A stretch of DNA of 64,000 nucleotides from contig CANLQD010000003.1 of the NCBI GenBank assembly GCA_947493175.1, positions 310,001 to 374,000 of the forward strand, written 5' to 3'. The translations under genes were made by a program, and so were the position numbers. Origin of the DNA: an uncultured Flavobacteriaceae bacterium. GTDB lineage: Bacteria; Bacteroidota; Bacteroidia; Flavobacteriales; Flavobacteriaceae. This document shows positions 36,097 to 43,314 of this stretch, piece after piece (the first letter of the stretch is position 1; each line of letters starts with the position of its first letter). Below the pieces are notes generated by a model. It was not told where the DNA came from and made no database searches. It was given only the letters and a program-made list of their open reading frames with translations.

Positions 36097-37164
36097 ATGG
36101 AAACGACGACATTGAACATTCCCATTGAAAAAGCAAAAGTCTCCAAAATTGATCAAGTAGATTTCGATAATCTGAATTTTGGCTCGGTCTTCACCGATCA
36201 TATGCTCGTCTGTGATTACCGAAATGGTGCTTGGGAGGTCCCTCGCGTTATTCCCTACCAAGCCATTAGTTTAGAGCCTTCTGCAAAAATTTTTCATTAT
36301 GGCCAATCAATTTTTGAAGGTATGAAAGCTTACAAGGATGTCGATGGAAAAGTTTGGCTTTTTCGCCCTTCCGATAATTTTAAACGCCTAAATATCTCGG
36401 CGCATCGCATGGCAATTCCCGAGTTACCCGAAGAGTACTTTATGGGGGGGCTTAAAACCTTAGTGCAACTAGACTCGGAATGGATACCTCAAAAAGAAGG
36501 AAGCTCCTTGTACATAAGACCTTTTATGTTCGCCTCTGGCCAGGGTTTCCACGCCTCACCTGCAGACGAATACAAATTTGTCATCTGTTTGGCGCCTTCC
36601 GGTTCCTATTTCTCGGGAAAAGTACGCGTTCTCATCGAGGAACAATATTCAAGGGCCGCTAACGGCGGTGTGGGCTATGCCAAAGCGGGTGGTAATTATG
36701 CAGGGCAGTTTTACCCGACACAGTTAGCTATTGAAAAAGGGTACAGCCAGGTGATATGGACCGATGATAACACGCACGAATACATTGAAGAAGCCGGGGC
36801 CATGAATATTTTTGCACGTATCGGGGACACTCTGATTACGGCACCTACCAGCGATCGAATTTTGGATGGTGTTACACGAAAAAGCATCTTGGAAATCGCA
36901 AAAGATGAGGGTATCAAAACGGAAGTCCGCAAGATGAGGGTAAGTGAAATTGTCGAAGCGGCTCAAAACGGGTCCCTGAAAGAGTTGTTCGGTGCAGGTA
37001 CGGCCGCGGTCGTATCCCCAATTTCAGGTTTTGGTTATCAAGGAGTTGATTATGAACTCCCAGAACTTGCCAATAGTTATGCCGCTCTCTTAAAGAAAAG
37101 AATTACCGACATACAATTTAACAGGGCCGAGGATAAGTTTGGATGGCGCTACAGTATATCATAG
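36097..37164 (+). CDS. ilvE: Branched-chain amino acid aminotransferase
   Basis: A 355-residue PLP enzyme of fold type IV that transaminates Leu, Ile and Val. Typical blocks are YGQSIFEGMKAYK, LYIRPFMFAS, the PLP Lys in GGVGYAKAGGNYAGQF, IEEAGAMNIF and GAGTAAVVSPI. Length and motifs fit the class II (BCAT, eukaryote-like) group. Monocistronic, with a shared bidirectional terminator downstream. Confidence 0.95.
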   Translation: METTTLNIPIEKAKVSKIDQVDFDNLNFGSVFTDHMLVCDYRNGAWEVPRVIPYQAISLEPSAKIFHYGQSIFEGMKAYKDVDGKVWLFRPSDNFKRLNISAHRMAIPELPEEYFMGGLKTLVQLDSEWIPQKEGSSLYIRPFMFASGQGFHASPADEYKFVICLAPSGSYFSGKVRVLIEEQYSRAANGGVGYAKAGGNYAGQFYPTQLAIEKGYSQVIWTDDNTHEYIEEAGAMNIFARIGDTLITAPTSDRILDGVTRKSILEIAKDEGIKTEVRKMRVSEIVEAAQNGSLKELFGAGTAAVVSPISGFGYQGVDYELPELANSYAALLKKRITDIQFNRAEDKFGWRYSIS

Positions 37165-37201
37165 CTAACGTAGCTGCTAGACAATATGACGCATTAAAGA
37201 T

Positions 37202-37231
37202 AAAAAAAGAGCCTCCTGAGGCTCTTTTTTT
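37202..37231. terminator. Bidirectional terminator between ilvE and the MazG-like gene
   Basis: AGAGCCTC (37208-37215) and GAGGCTCT (37218-37225) form a perfect stem with A-run on the left and T-run on the right, so it can terminate both converging genes. Confidence 0.9.
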
Positions 37232-37616
37232 ATTTATCCAGTACGGCTTGAATATCCGGTTTAAAATAATTGGGGCCCTTTAAAACCTTACCGTCTTCCC
37301 GATAAATTGGTTTCCCATCGGCCCCTAGCTTACTCATATTACTCCTTTGGATTTCTTCGAACACTTCTTCGATTTTATGCTGCATACCATGTTCAAGAAT
37401 GGTACCACAAAGAATATAAAGCATATCGCCCAACGCATCGGCCACCTCTACCAAATCGTTGTTATTGGCAGCTTCAAGGTATTCCCTGTTTTCTTCGTCC
37501 ATTAAGTTAAAACGCAGTTGGTTCTTGGCGGTACCCAAATCTGCCCGTACGATTTCGGAGACGCCCAGACCGAACGAAGTATGAAACAATTCTACAGCAC
37601 GTATTTTACTTTTCAT
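37230..37616 (-). CDS. MazG-like nucleoside triphosphate pyrophosphohydrolase
   Basis: A 128-residue all-alpha NTP-PPase. The acidic helices EENREYLEAANNNDLVEVADALGD (about 36-60) give the ExxE...ExxD metal site in the form EVADALGDML. It probably hydrolyses non-canonical or excess nucleoside triphosphates. A single domain, shorter than full MazG. It converges on ilvE. Confidence 0.85.
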   Translation of the reverse strand: MKSKIRAVELFHTSFGLGVSEIVRADLGTAKNQLRFNLMDEENREYLEAANNNDLVEVADALGDMLYILCGTILEHGMQHKIEEVFEEIQRSNMSKLGADGKPIYREDGKVLKGPNYFKPDIQAVLDK

Positions 37617-37634
37617 TCAGATTACTTTTTACGT

Positions 37635-37642
37635 TAGTTTTG
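37635..37642 (+). promoter_or_regulatory. Promoter -7 element of the 37659 small gene
   Basis: TAGTTTTG matches TAnnTTTG exactly and lies 17 bases before the ATG at 37659. Confidence 0.55.
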
Positions 37643-37658
37643 CATAAAAATAAGGAAT

Positions 37659-37847
37659 ATGTTCACCACTGGGCAACTCATTTTCGCCGTCTTGTTTATC
37701 ATCGTTTTTACCGTTGCAATTATATTTACCTATCGAAAAGACAAAAAATTACATTCCAAAAACTATACCGGCGTAAAATGGGTAGGTATTTTCTTTGTCA
37801 TTTTCATAATTATTCTGTTCTTCATTAAATTTTTTATCAAAAATTAA
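37659..37847 (+). CDS. Small two-span membrane protein
   Basis: A 62-residue protein with two hydrophobic spans (about 6-26 and 42-60) separated by a basic loop (YRKDKKLHSKNYTG). I do not recognise a family function; similar short proteins are common in flavobacterial genomes. It has its own exact -7 promoter element and lies upstream of another small membrane gene with its own promoter. Confidence 0.7.
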   Translation: MFTTGQLIFAVLFIIVFTVAIIFTYRKDKKLHSKNYTGVKWVGIFFVIFIIILFFIKFFIKN

Positions 37848-37903
37848 CAGAAAACTTATGCTCACCACAAAAATCGCCGCTTTCACAACAATATCCTGAT
37901 TTC

Positions 37904-37930
37904 TAGCGTAAATCATAACAATTAGCGTAA
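37904..37930 (+). repeat. Direct repeat TAGCGTAA upstream of the 37963 gene
   Basis: TAGCGTAA occurs at 37904-37911 and 37923-37930, 19 bases apart, the second copy running into the -7 element. It may be a regulator binding site with a two-turn spacing. Confidence 0.4.
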
Positions 37931-37935
37931 TTTTG
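37928..37935 (+). promoter_or_regulatory. Promoter -7 element of the 37963 gene
   Basis: TAATTTTG matches TAnnTTTG exactly and lies 28 bases before the ATG at 37963. The predicted transcript start near 37942 rules out the earlier in-frame start at 37933. Confidence 0.6.
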
Positions 37936-37962
37936 CGTTATTCATCTTACAAAGGGGCGATA

Positions 37963-38142
37963 ATGATGACTTTTTTTGCAATACTTTTTATTTTGATCGG
38001 GGCAAATGCCATATTTATGTTTTTTAGCTTGAACGGAACTTCCGAAAAAGCGGGAAAAGCAGATAAGGCTTCCGCAAAGTCCTCCGATGCTAAAATCTAT
38101 CCTATAGATTTTATAGCTTCCAAGTTCAAAAAAGCGGTTTAG
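37963..38142 (+). CDS. Small membrane protein with basic tail, related to the tiny proteins near 21.0-21.7 kb
   Basis: A 59-residue protein. Its first 26 residues (MMTFFAILFILIGANAIFMF then FSLNGT) form one span that aligns with the tiny proteins A-C (M1, L8, L11, I12, N15 shared; TFFAIL identical to copy C). A Lys/Ala/Ser-rich linker and a C-terminal amphipathic stretch (YPIDFIASKFKKAV) follow. The earlier in-frame start at 37933 is ruled out by the promoter position. Function unknown; a cytoplasmic basic tail contacting lipid or nucleic acid is speculation. Confidence 0.65.
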   Translation: MMTFFAILFILIGANAIFMFFSLNGTSEKAGKADKASAKSSDAKIYPIDFIASKFKKAV

Positions 38143-38241
38143 TTTTATACCTTTAATGCTTGTGCTTTAAGGTATATGCTTAATTTGTTTTTGAATCAGC
38201 ATTACTTTTTCATTTTTCCTTTATAGTTTGAACCGTTCAAA

Positions 38242-38622
38242 ATGAATGGAATAAAACCATTATTACTTGTTTTTCTTGGCGGTGGCCTGGGAAGCCTGTT
38301 ACGCTATTTGGTAAGTAAGACGTTGAATGATTATTTTCAGCATTTTTTCCTGGGAACCTTCCTAGTGAATATTGTCGGTTGTTTATTGATCGGTTTCATT
38401 CTAGGGATTTCATTAAAGGAAAACCTACTTACGGAAAGCCAGACTCTATTATTAACGACTGGTTTTTGTGGTGGGTTTACCACTTTTTCCACATTTGCAT
38501 TTGAAAAGCACTCCTTACTTCGTTCTGGCGAACTGATGCACTTCTCTTTCTACACACTCTCAAGTATTATTGTAGGGGTCATTGCCGTAGCATTTGGTCT
38601 TTGGCTGGCCAAATTGTTATAA
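38242..38622 (+). CDS. crcB: Fluoride efflux transporter CrcB/Fluc
   Basis: A 126-residue protein with four spans that forms a dual-topology fluoride channel. Diagnostic motifs are GGGLGSLLRYLVS at the start, GTFLVNIVGCLLIGF with the pore Asn, and TGFCGGFTTFSTFAFE with the Phe box. I saw no fluoride riboswitch core upstream. The single copy fits homodimeric Fluc. Confidence 0.93.
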   Translation: MNGIKPLLLVFLGGGLGSLLRYLVSKTLNDYFQHFFLGTFLVNIVGCLLIGFILGISLKENLLTESQTLLLTTGFCGGFTTFSTFAFEKHSLLRSGELMHFSFYTLSSIIVGVIAVAFGLWLAKLL

Positions 38623-38806
38623 AAATCACTTCTTAACCTAGTTTTAAGTAGTTTTATAAATAACTCACTTCTTTCGCTAAAAAATTAACAATACTTCAAA
38701 AAACACTCGATTTTTACAAAGATTCCTAATTTTTTGTCACACCCTCAAGTTAAGAAATCGTTAATATTATAATTTTTCACCTCTTTTAATATTACACCCC
38801 TAAAAT

Positions 38807-38823
38807 TTAGGGGGTTTATTTAT
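38807..38823. promoter_or_regulatory. Palindrome upstream of the PII-amtB operon
   Basis: CCCCTAAAATTTAGGGG is an 8-bp perfect inverted repeat around one base, 93 bp before the PII start. It could be a regulator site or, with the following T-rich tract, a terminator for crcB. The surrounding 290 bases (38623-38915) are very AT-rich and hold no gene. Confidence 0.45.
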
Positions 38824-38915
38824 TATAAACATAAAAATGACTTAACCTTCCCTAAAAAAGAGAGGGTACTAATATTTTTAAAATATATTTACCCCGATAA
38901 TTTAAAATCAAACAA

Positions 38916-39254
38916 ATGAAAAAAATCGAGGCAATTATTAGAAAATCAAAGTTTGATGATGTCAAAAAAGCGCTTCATCAAATCGAGGTGAACTTCTTCA
39001 GTTACTGGGATGTAACCGGGGTCGGAAATGAAAAACAAGGTCATGTGTATCGCGGTATCACCTACAGCACGACGGACATTCAACGAAGGTATCTATCCAT
39101 TGTAGTATCGGATGAGTTTTTACAAAAAACGGTCGATAGCATTCTGGAATCGGCCTACACGGGAAATGTGGGAGACGGAAAAATATTCATATCGGACGTG
39201 ATCGAAGCTTATCGCATTCGTACCAAGGAAAACGGACACGCCGGAATCAACTAA
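38916..39254 (+). CDS. PII-family nitrogen regulator
   Basis: A 112-residue PII signal protein. Core motifs are kept: MKKIEAIIRKSKFDDVKKAL at the start, VYRGITY with the T-loop Tyr near residue 50, VGDGKIFISDV and the C-terminal YRIRT. The T-loop flanks differ from GlnB/GlnK (TGVGNEKQGHVYRG, then ITYSTTDIQRRYLS), suggesting altered partner or regulation. Located 28 bp before amtB, so it most likely gates that transporter according to 2-oxoglutarate and ATP/ADP. Confidence 0.92.
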   Translation: MKKIEAIIRKSKFDDVKKALHQIEVNFFSYWDVTGVGNEKQGHVYRGITYSTTDIQRRYLSIVVSDEFLQKTVDSILESAYTGNVGDGKIFISDVIEAYRIRTKENGHAGIN

Positions 39255-39282
39255 AACTAAACCAACAAACGACACTATTATT

Positions 39283-40515
39283 ATGGACGCAGGATTATTT
39301 ACAGCTAACAATGTTTGGATGATGGTATGTACCGCTTTGGTATTCTTCATGCATACCGGTTTTGCCTTTCTAGAAATCGGATTGACCAGACAAAAGAACA
39401 CGATCAACATTTTATTCAAGAATATTTTTATCATTACGGGTGGACTTCTCCTCTACTATGCCTTTGGATTCAATTTGATGTATCCCGGTTTTGAGGATGG
39501 GGACGCAGGTCTTCTAAAATTTGCCGGATTCGGTATCGGTGCCCCAGAGGGCGGAATGACTCCCGGATATGCCGATGGTGGATATACTTGGTGGACGGAC
39601 TTTCTTTTTCAAGGAATGTTTGCTGCTACAGCAGCCACTATCGTATCGGGTGCTGTCGCAGAGCGTATTAAGATAGGCTCCTTCATGATTTTTGTACTAT
39701 TTTACGTAGGTCTTGTTTATCCTATCGTAGGTGCTTGGAAATGGGGTGGTGGTTTCTTGGATTCCTGGGGTTTCTATGATTTCGCCGGTTCTACTTTGGT
39801 GCATTCGGTAGGTGGTTGGGCCGCATTGGTCGCCATTGCCTTACTAGGCGCTAGAATAGGAAAATTTGGCGAGGACGGAAAACCCAAGGCAATTCCAGGC
39901 CACAGCATTCCTATGGCTACCGCCGGAGTATTGATTCTTTGGTTGGGTTGGTTCGGATTCAACGGAGGTTCCGTACTTTCAGCTGACCCCGAATTGACCT
40001 CCTTGGTATTGGTCACTACTAGTTTGGCAGCTGCCGCTGGTGGGTTTGGTGCCTTTTTGCTTTCTACTTTATTATATAAGAATTTAGATCTCACCATGTT
40101 CCTTAATGGTATCTTAGGTGGATTGGTCGGTATTACCGCTGGGGCGGATCTTATGTCACCCAATGAAGCTGTGGCTATCGGCTTTATCGCCGGTCTTATC
40201 ATTGTCGGAGGTGTCGCCTTGATCGACAAGTTGAAATTAGACGATCCCGTTGGTGCCGTTACCGTTCACTTAATATGTGGTATATGGGGCACATTGGCTG
40301 TTGGTCTTTTTGGCAGCATGGCAGGATTCGATCAATTTCTGGTTCAACTCTATGGTGTATTGATCGTAGGAGCGTTTTGTGTAATTACCTCGCTCATTAT
40401 CCTTGGAGCCGTAAAAGCCGTTGCCGGACTACGGGTTTCCAAAGAAGAAGAGATCGAAGGATTGGATCTACACGAACATGGTATGGACGCCTACCCCGAC
40501 TTCATGAACGAATAA
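39283..40515 (+). CDS. amtB: Ammonium transporter Amt
   Basis: A 410-residue channel with 11 spans. Amt signatures include FFMHTGFAFLEIGL, the DFAGSTLVHSVGGWAALV block containing the first pore His region, and the second pore-His segment in VTVHLICGIWGTLAVGLFG. The start MDAGLFTANNVWMM lacks a long signal peptide. It moves ammonium across the inner membrane and is paired with the PII gene just upstream. The short cytoplasmic C-terminus is typical of PII-regulated Amt. Confidence 0.95.
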   Translation: MDAGLFTANNVWMMVCTALVFFMHTGFAFLEIGLTRQKNTINILFKNIFIITGGLLLYYAFGFNLMYPGFEDGDAGLLKFAGFGIGAPEGGMTPGYADGGYTWWTDFLFQGMFAATAATIVSGAVAERIKIGSFMIFVLFYVGLVYPIVGAWKWGGGFLDSWGFYDFAGSTLVHSVGGWAALVAIALLGARIGKFGEDGKPKAIPGHSIPMATAGVLILWLGWFGFNGGSVLSADPELTSLVLVTTSLAAAAGGFGAFLLSTLLYKNLDLTMFLNGILGGLVGITAGADLMSPNEAVAIGFIAGLIIVGGVALIDKLKLDDPVGAVTVHLICGIWGTLAVGLFGSMAGFDQFLVQLYGVLIVGAFCVITSLIILGAVKAVAGLRVSKEEEIEGLDLHEHGMDAYPDFMNE

Positions 40516-40530
40516 CAATCAAAAAACAAC

Positions 40531-40560
40531 GAACGGAGCGTTTTGCAGAACGCTCCGTTC
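40531..40560 (+). terminator. Strong hairpin between amtB and the porin gene
   Basis: GAACGGAGCGTT (40531-40542) pairs perfectly with AACGCTCCGTTC (40549-40560), loop of 6. There is no T-run, so it may partly stop transcription or protect the PII-amtB mRNA 3' end after processing, leaving the porin expressed at a different level. Confidence 0.6.
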
Positions 40561-40636
40561 TATAACCGAAATCACTTTTTACCATTAAAACAATCGTCCT
40601 GATCAACTCAAAAGGACATTCTAAACTTATTGATAT

Positions 40637-41773
40637 ATGAAAACGATTATAAATACAAAATTCGTAAAAAATACTTTTACCCTAGCACTTATGTTGCTAG
40701 TTACCGCATTTTCGGTTGCACAGGAAGAGGAGGAGGAAAAGAAGAAATTCTCTTTTAGTGGATCAGTAGATGCATACTACCGAACCAACCTTGGTGGATT
40801 AAACAAGTTTATCCCAGACGAAAACGGGGATGTTATTGCCTCTCCTTCCGTACCTGGCACCTCATTTGCCAATCGCCCAGGTTTTGCCTTGGGAATGGCT
40901 AACCTAATCGCGGGTTACGAAGGGGAAAAAGTCGGTTTTGTCGCCGATTTGGTTTTTGGTCCACGTGGAGAAGAAGCTGTTTTTGGTTCCCCAATAGGAT
41001 CTTCCAATATTGTGAATCAATTATATGTGTATTGGAACGTAAGCGAAAAAGTCACTCTTACCATGGGTAATTTCAATACTTTCTTAGGATACGAAGTGAT
41101 TTCACCTACCGGAAACTTCAACTATAGCACTTCTTACATGTTTTCTTGGGGACCCTTCTCACATGCTGGTATAAAGGCCGATTTTGCACTTTCGGAAGAT
41201 GTTAGCTTAATGTTGGCCGTTATGAATGCAACTGACTTTACCGATGTAAATGTATTTGGCAATTATACCTTAGGCGCTCAGTTGGGCTACTCAGGTCAAT
41301 ACCTAAATGTACTTTACGGACCTCAAGGATTCGGTGAACAATTAAATACTACCGGTTCAATCGTCGATACCGATATTGAATCTACTTTCCAGATAGACTA
41401 TACCGGAGGGTTTGACTTATCAGAATCTTTTTATCTAGGTATCAACGCAACCTATCAGGACACTGACGGATTTGGATTTTACGGTGCAGCTCTTTATCCT
41501 CAAATTAAAACTTCGGATACGTTCACCATCGGGTTACGAGGAGAGTACTTTCAGCAATTGGACGAGGGAGGGCCTGTTTATTTTGTAGCTGGAGCCGATC
41601 CAGACATTAGCGTCTTTGCTGCGACCCTTACCGGAAGCCTCGAAGTAGGAGATTTGACCATTAAACCTGAACTACGTTTTGATAGTGTATCCGAGGATGT
41701 CTTTCAAAATAGCGATTTAGAAGCCGAAGGTAGTTTAGCCTCCTTTATACTCGCCGCAGTTTACTCATTCTAA
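40637..41773 (+). CDS. Outer-membrane porin, DUF1597/OprO-like
   Basis: A 378-residue protein with a signal peptide (ending TAFSVAQ, about residue 29) then an acidic run EEEEEKKK, and alternating strands to the C-terminal aromatic AVYSF. It matches porins frequently found beside amtB in Bacteroidota. It probably lets small nitrogen compounds through the outer membrane, an inference from its place in the PII-amtB-porin cluster. A terminator follows 43 bp later. Confidence 0.85.
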   Translation: MKTIINTKFVKNTFTLALMLLVTAFSVAQEEEEEKKKFSFSGSVDAYYRTNLGGLNKFIPDENGDVIASPSVPGTSFANRPGFALGMANLIAGYEGEKVGFVADLVFGPRGEEAVFGSPIGSSNIVNQLYVYWNVSEKVTLTMGNFNTFLGYEVISPTGNFNYSTSYMFSWGPFSHAGIKADFALSEDVSLMLAVMNATDFTDVNVFGNYTLGAQLGYSGQYLNVLYGPQGFGEQLNTTGSIVDTDIESTFQIDYTGGFDLSESFYLGINATYQDTDGFGFYGAALYPQIKTSDTFTIGLRGEYFQQLDEGGPVYFVAGADPDISVFAATLTGSLEVGDLTIKPELRFDSVSEDVFQNSDLEAEGSLASFILAAVYSF

Positions 41774-41816
41774 ACCGAAATTAATTGGTTAGTAGTTTAT
41801 AGTTTGATTTACATTG

Positions 41817-41847
41817 AAATCCCGGTCGTCAGCTGACCGGGATTTTT
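41817..41847 (+). terminator. Rho-independent terminator after the porin gene
   Basis: AAATCCCGGTC (41817-41827) pairs with GACCGGGATTT (41835-41845), followed by further T residues. It ends at the converging DUF1684 gene. Confidence 0.9.
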
Positions 41848-42490
41848 ATTCCTTTTTAAATGCCTTTACCCCTGCCAAAATGGCAATATCCAATGCATTC
41901 ACTGCCGGTACTATAGGGCAGGAATATTTTTTATTATAAGTACAATACGGATTATAGGCCCTATTGAAATCGATGACGATGCTATCACCTTGGGGAATTC
42001 GTAGATCAATGTAACGCCCACCACCGTAGGTTTGTTCCCCATTCGTGCGATCCGTGAACGGTAGAAACAAATAATCTGCATACCCTTCTTGCTGCATCAA
42101 CTCTTCATTTTGATAAATCTCCAATTCGAACCGGTTTCCCTTTAATTCAAATTGAGCTATACCATATACGCGTTCTTTTGATTTTCTTTCTGTAGTAGTT
42201 GGCATTAGAAAAGGGAGCGCTTCCGGGGTCAACACCAGTTTTGCAAGCACCCGATAGGTCGTATCTATTTCAAAAAAATCGAGTGATTCAAAATCTTTTC
42301 GATAGCGATCTGGTAAAGGGGAGGTTTCGGGGTCCTTGAATTCAGCATTTAACTTTTTTTGAAATTCCAGCACATCGGCCGTTCGGGAGTTCTCGCTTAC
42401 TGCTGCCGTCTTCTCAACTTCGTCGTGGTATTTTTTACCTTCCTTACATCCCAGTAACAGTATCATTGCCAAAAGATAATAGTAACGCAT
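41846..42490 (-). CDS. DUF1684 lipoprotein
   Basis: A 214-residue protein with a lipoprotein signal (MRYYYLLAMILLLGC). The DUF1684 domain covers most of the rest, with the conserved end GGRYIDLRIPQGDSIVIDFN (about 155-175), then NPYCTYN, SCPIVPAVN. The family has no established function. Small Cys-containing loops near the C-terminus are conserved. It is convergent with the porin gene and divergent from the DJ-1-like gene. Confidence 0.88.
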   Translation of the reverse strand: MRYYYLLAMILLLGCKEGKKYHDEVEKTAAVSENSRTADVLEFQKKLNAEFKDPETSPLPDRYRKDFESLDFFEIDTTYRVLAKLVLTPEALPFLMPTTTERKSKERVYGIAQFELKGNRFELEIYQNEELMQQEGYADYLFLPFTDRTNGEQTYGGGRYIDLRIPQGDSIVIDFNRAYNPYCTYNKKYSCPIVPAVNALDIAILAGVKAFKKE

Positions 42491-42579
42491 CTCCTCAGTT
42501 TTGTATTCAAAAATACGATTTTAAGAAGTTCTCTATGTATGAAATAGGTTGTACCTTTTAAACCGAAAATCTGAGTCAA

Positions 42580-43314
42580 ATGAGAAAAATACCCGTACTT
42601 ATAGCCCTTGCGTTGTTGATAGGCGCCTGCAAACAAGAGTACCCAACGGAGCCAAAAACCACGGCATCCAGAATTCTGCCAACACTGGAACCGGACCGCT
42701 ATAATGTCGCTTTCCTGGTCATGAACGGCACCTACAATACCGAGTTCACTGCCCCTTTTGATATTTTTCAACACACCCAATACCGAAAAAATATCAAGGC
42801 AATGAATACCTTTACCGTTGCCAATACCCTAGAGCCCATTACCACTTTCGAAGGGGTGCGCATCTTACCGGATTTCGATTATACGAAAGATGCATTGCCT
42901 ACGATCGATATTTTGGTGGTTCCAAGCGCCGAGCACCATTTAGATTCCGATTTAGAGGACGCTAGGATGCTACAATTCGTAAAAAAAGTGGATAAAAATG
43001 CACTTTACATGACCAGTCATTGCGATGGTGCCTTTGTTTTGGCAAAGACCGGTATATTAGATGCTGTGACTTCCACGACCTTTCCCAGTGATATTGCTGC
43101 CTACCAAAAAATGTTTCCGCAGTTAAAAGTACAGGATAGCGTGCTGTTCGTTCATGATGGCAAGTACATTACCTCGGCAGGAGGTGCCAAAAGTTTCGAA
43201 GCGGCCCTGTACCTGTGCGAAATACTCTATGGAAAGGAAATTACCGAATCGCTAGCCAAAGGGCTGGTCATTGATTGGAACCTGGATAGTGTGCCCCATC
43301 TTACTCTTCAATAG
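42580..43314 (+). CDS. DJ-1/PfpI superfamily lipoprotein
   Basis: A 244-residue protein with a lipoprotein signal (MRKIPVLIALALLIGAC) and a class I glutamine-amidotransferase-like domain. The nucleophile elbow is TSHCDGAFVLAKTGIL with Cys near residue 148; VAFLVMNGTYNTEF and TSAGGAKSFEAALY are the neighbouring blocks. It resembles the sensor-like N-terminal domain of AraC-type regulators (GATase1_AraC) but without the HTH and exported. A TACCTTTT box lies 20 bp upstream. Its 3' end overlaps the convergent esterase-like gene by 14 bp. Confidence 0.85.
   Translation: MRKIPVLIALALLIGACKQEYPTEPKTTASRILPTLEPDRYNVAFLVMNGTYNTEFTAPFDIFQHTQYRKNIKAMNTFTVANTLEPITTFEGVRILPDFDYTKDALPTIDILVVPSAEHHLDSDLEDARMLQFVKKVDKNALYMTSHCDGAFVLAKTGILDAVTSTTFPSDIAAYQKMFPQLKVQDSVLFVHDGKYITSAGGAKSFEAALYLCEILYGKEITESLAKGLVIDWNLDSVPHLTLQ

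Noticed and set aside
38143..38241. Possible fluoride riboswitch before crcB
   Set aside because: I could not find the conserved pseudoknot core; the region is short and AT-rich.
38623..38915. Possible sigma-54 promoter before PII-amtB
   Set aside because: No GG/GC pair with -24/-12 spacing was visible.
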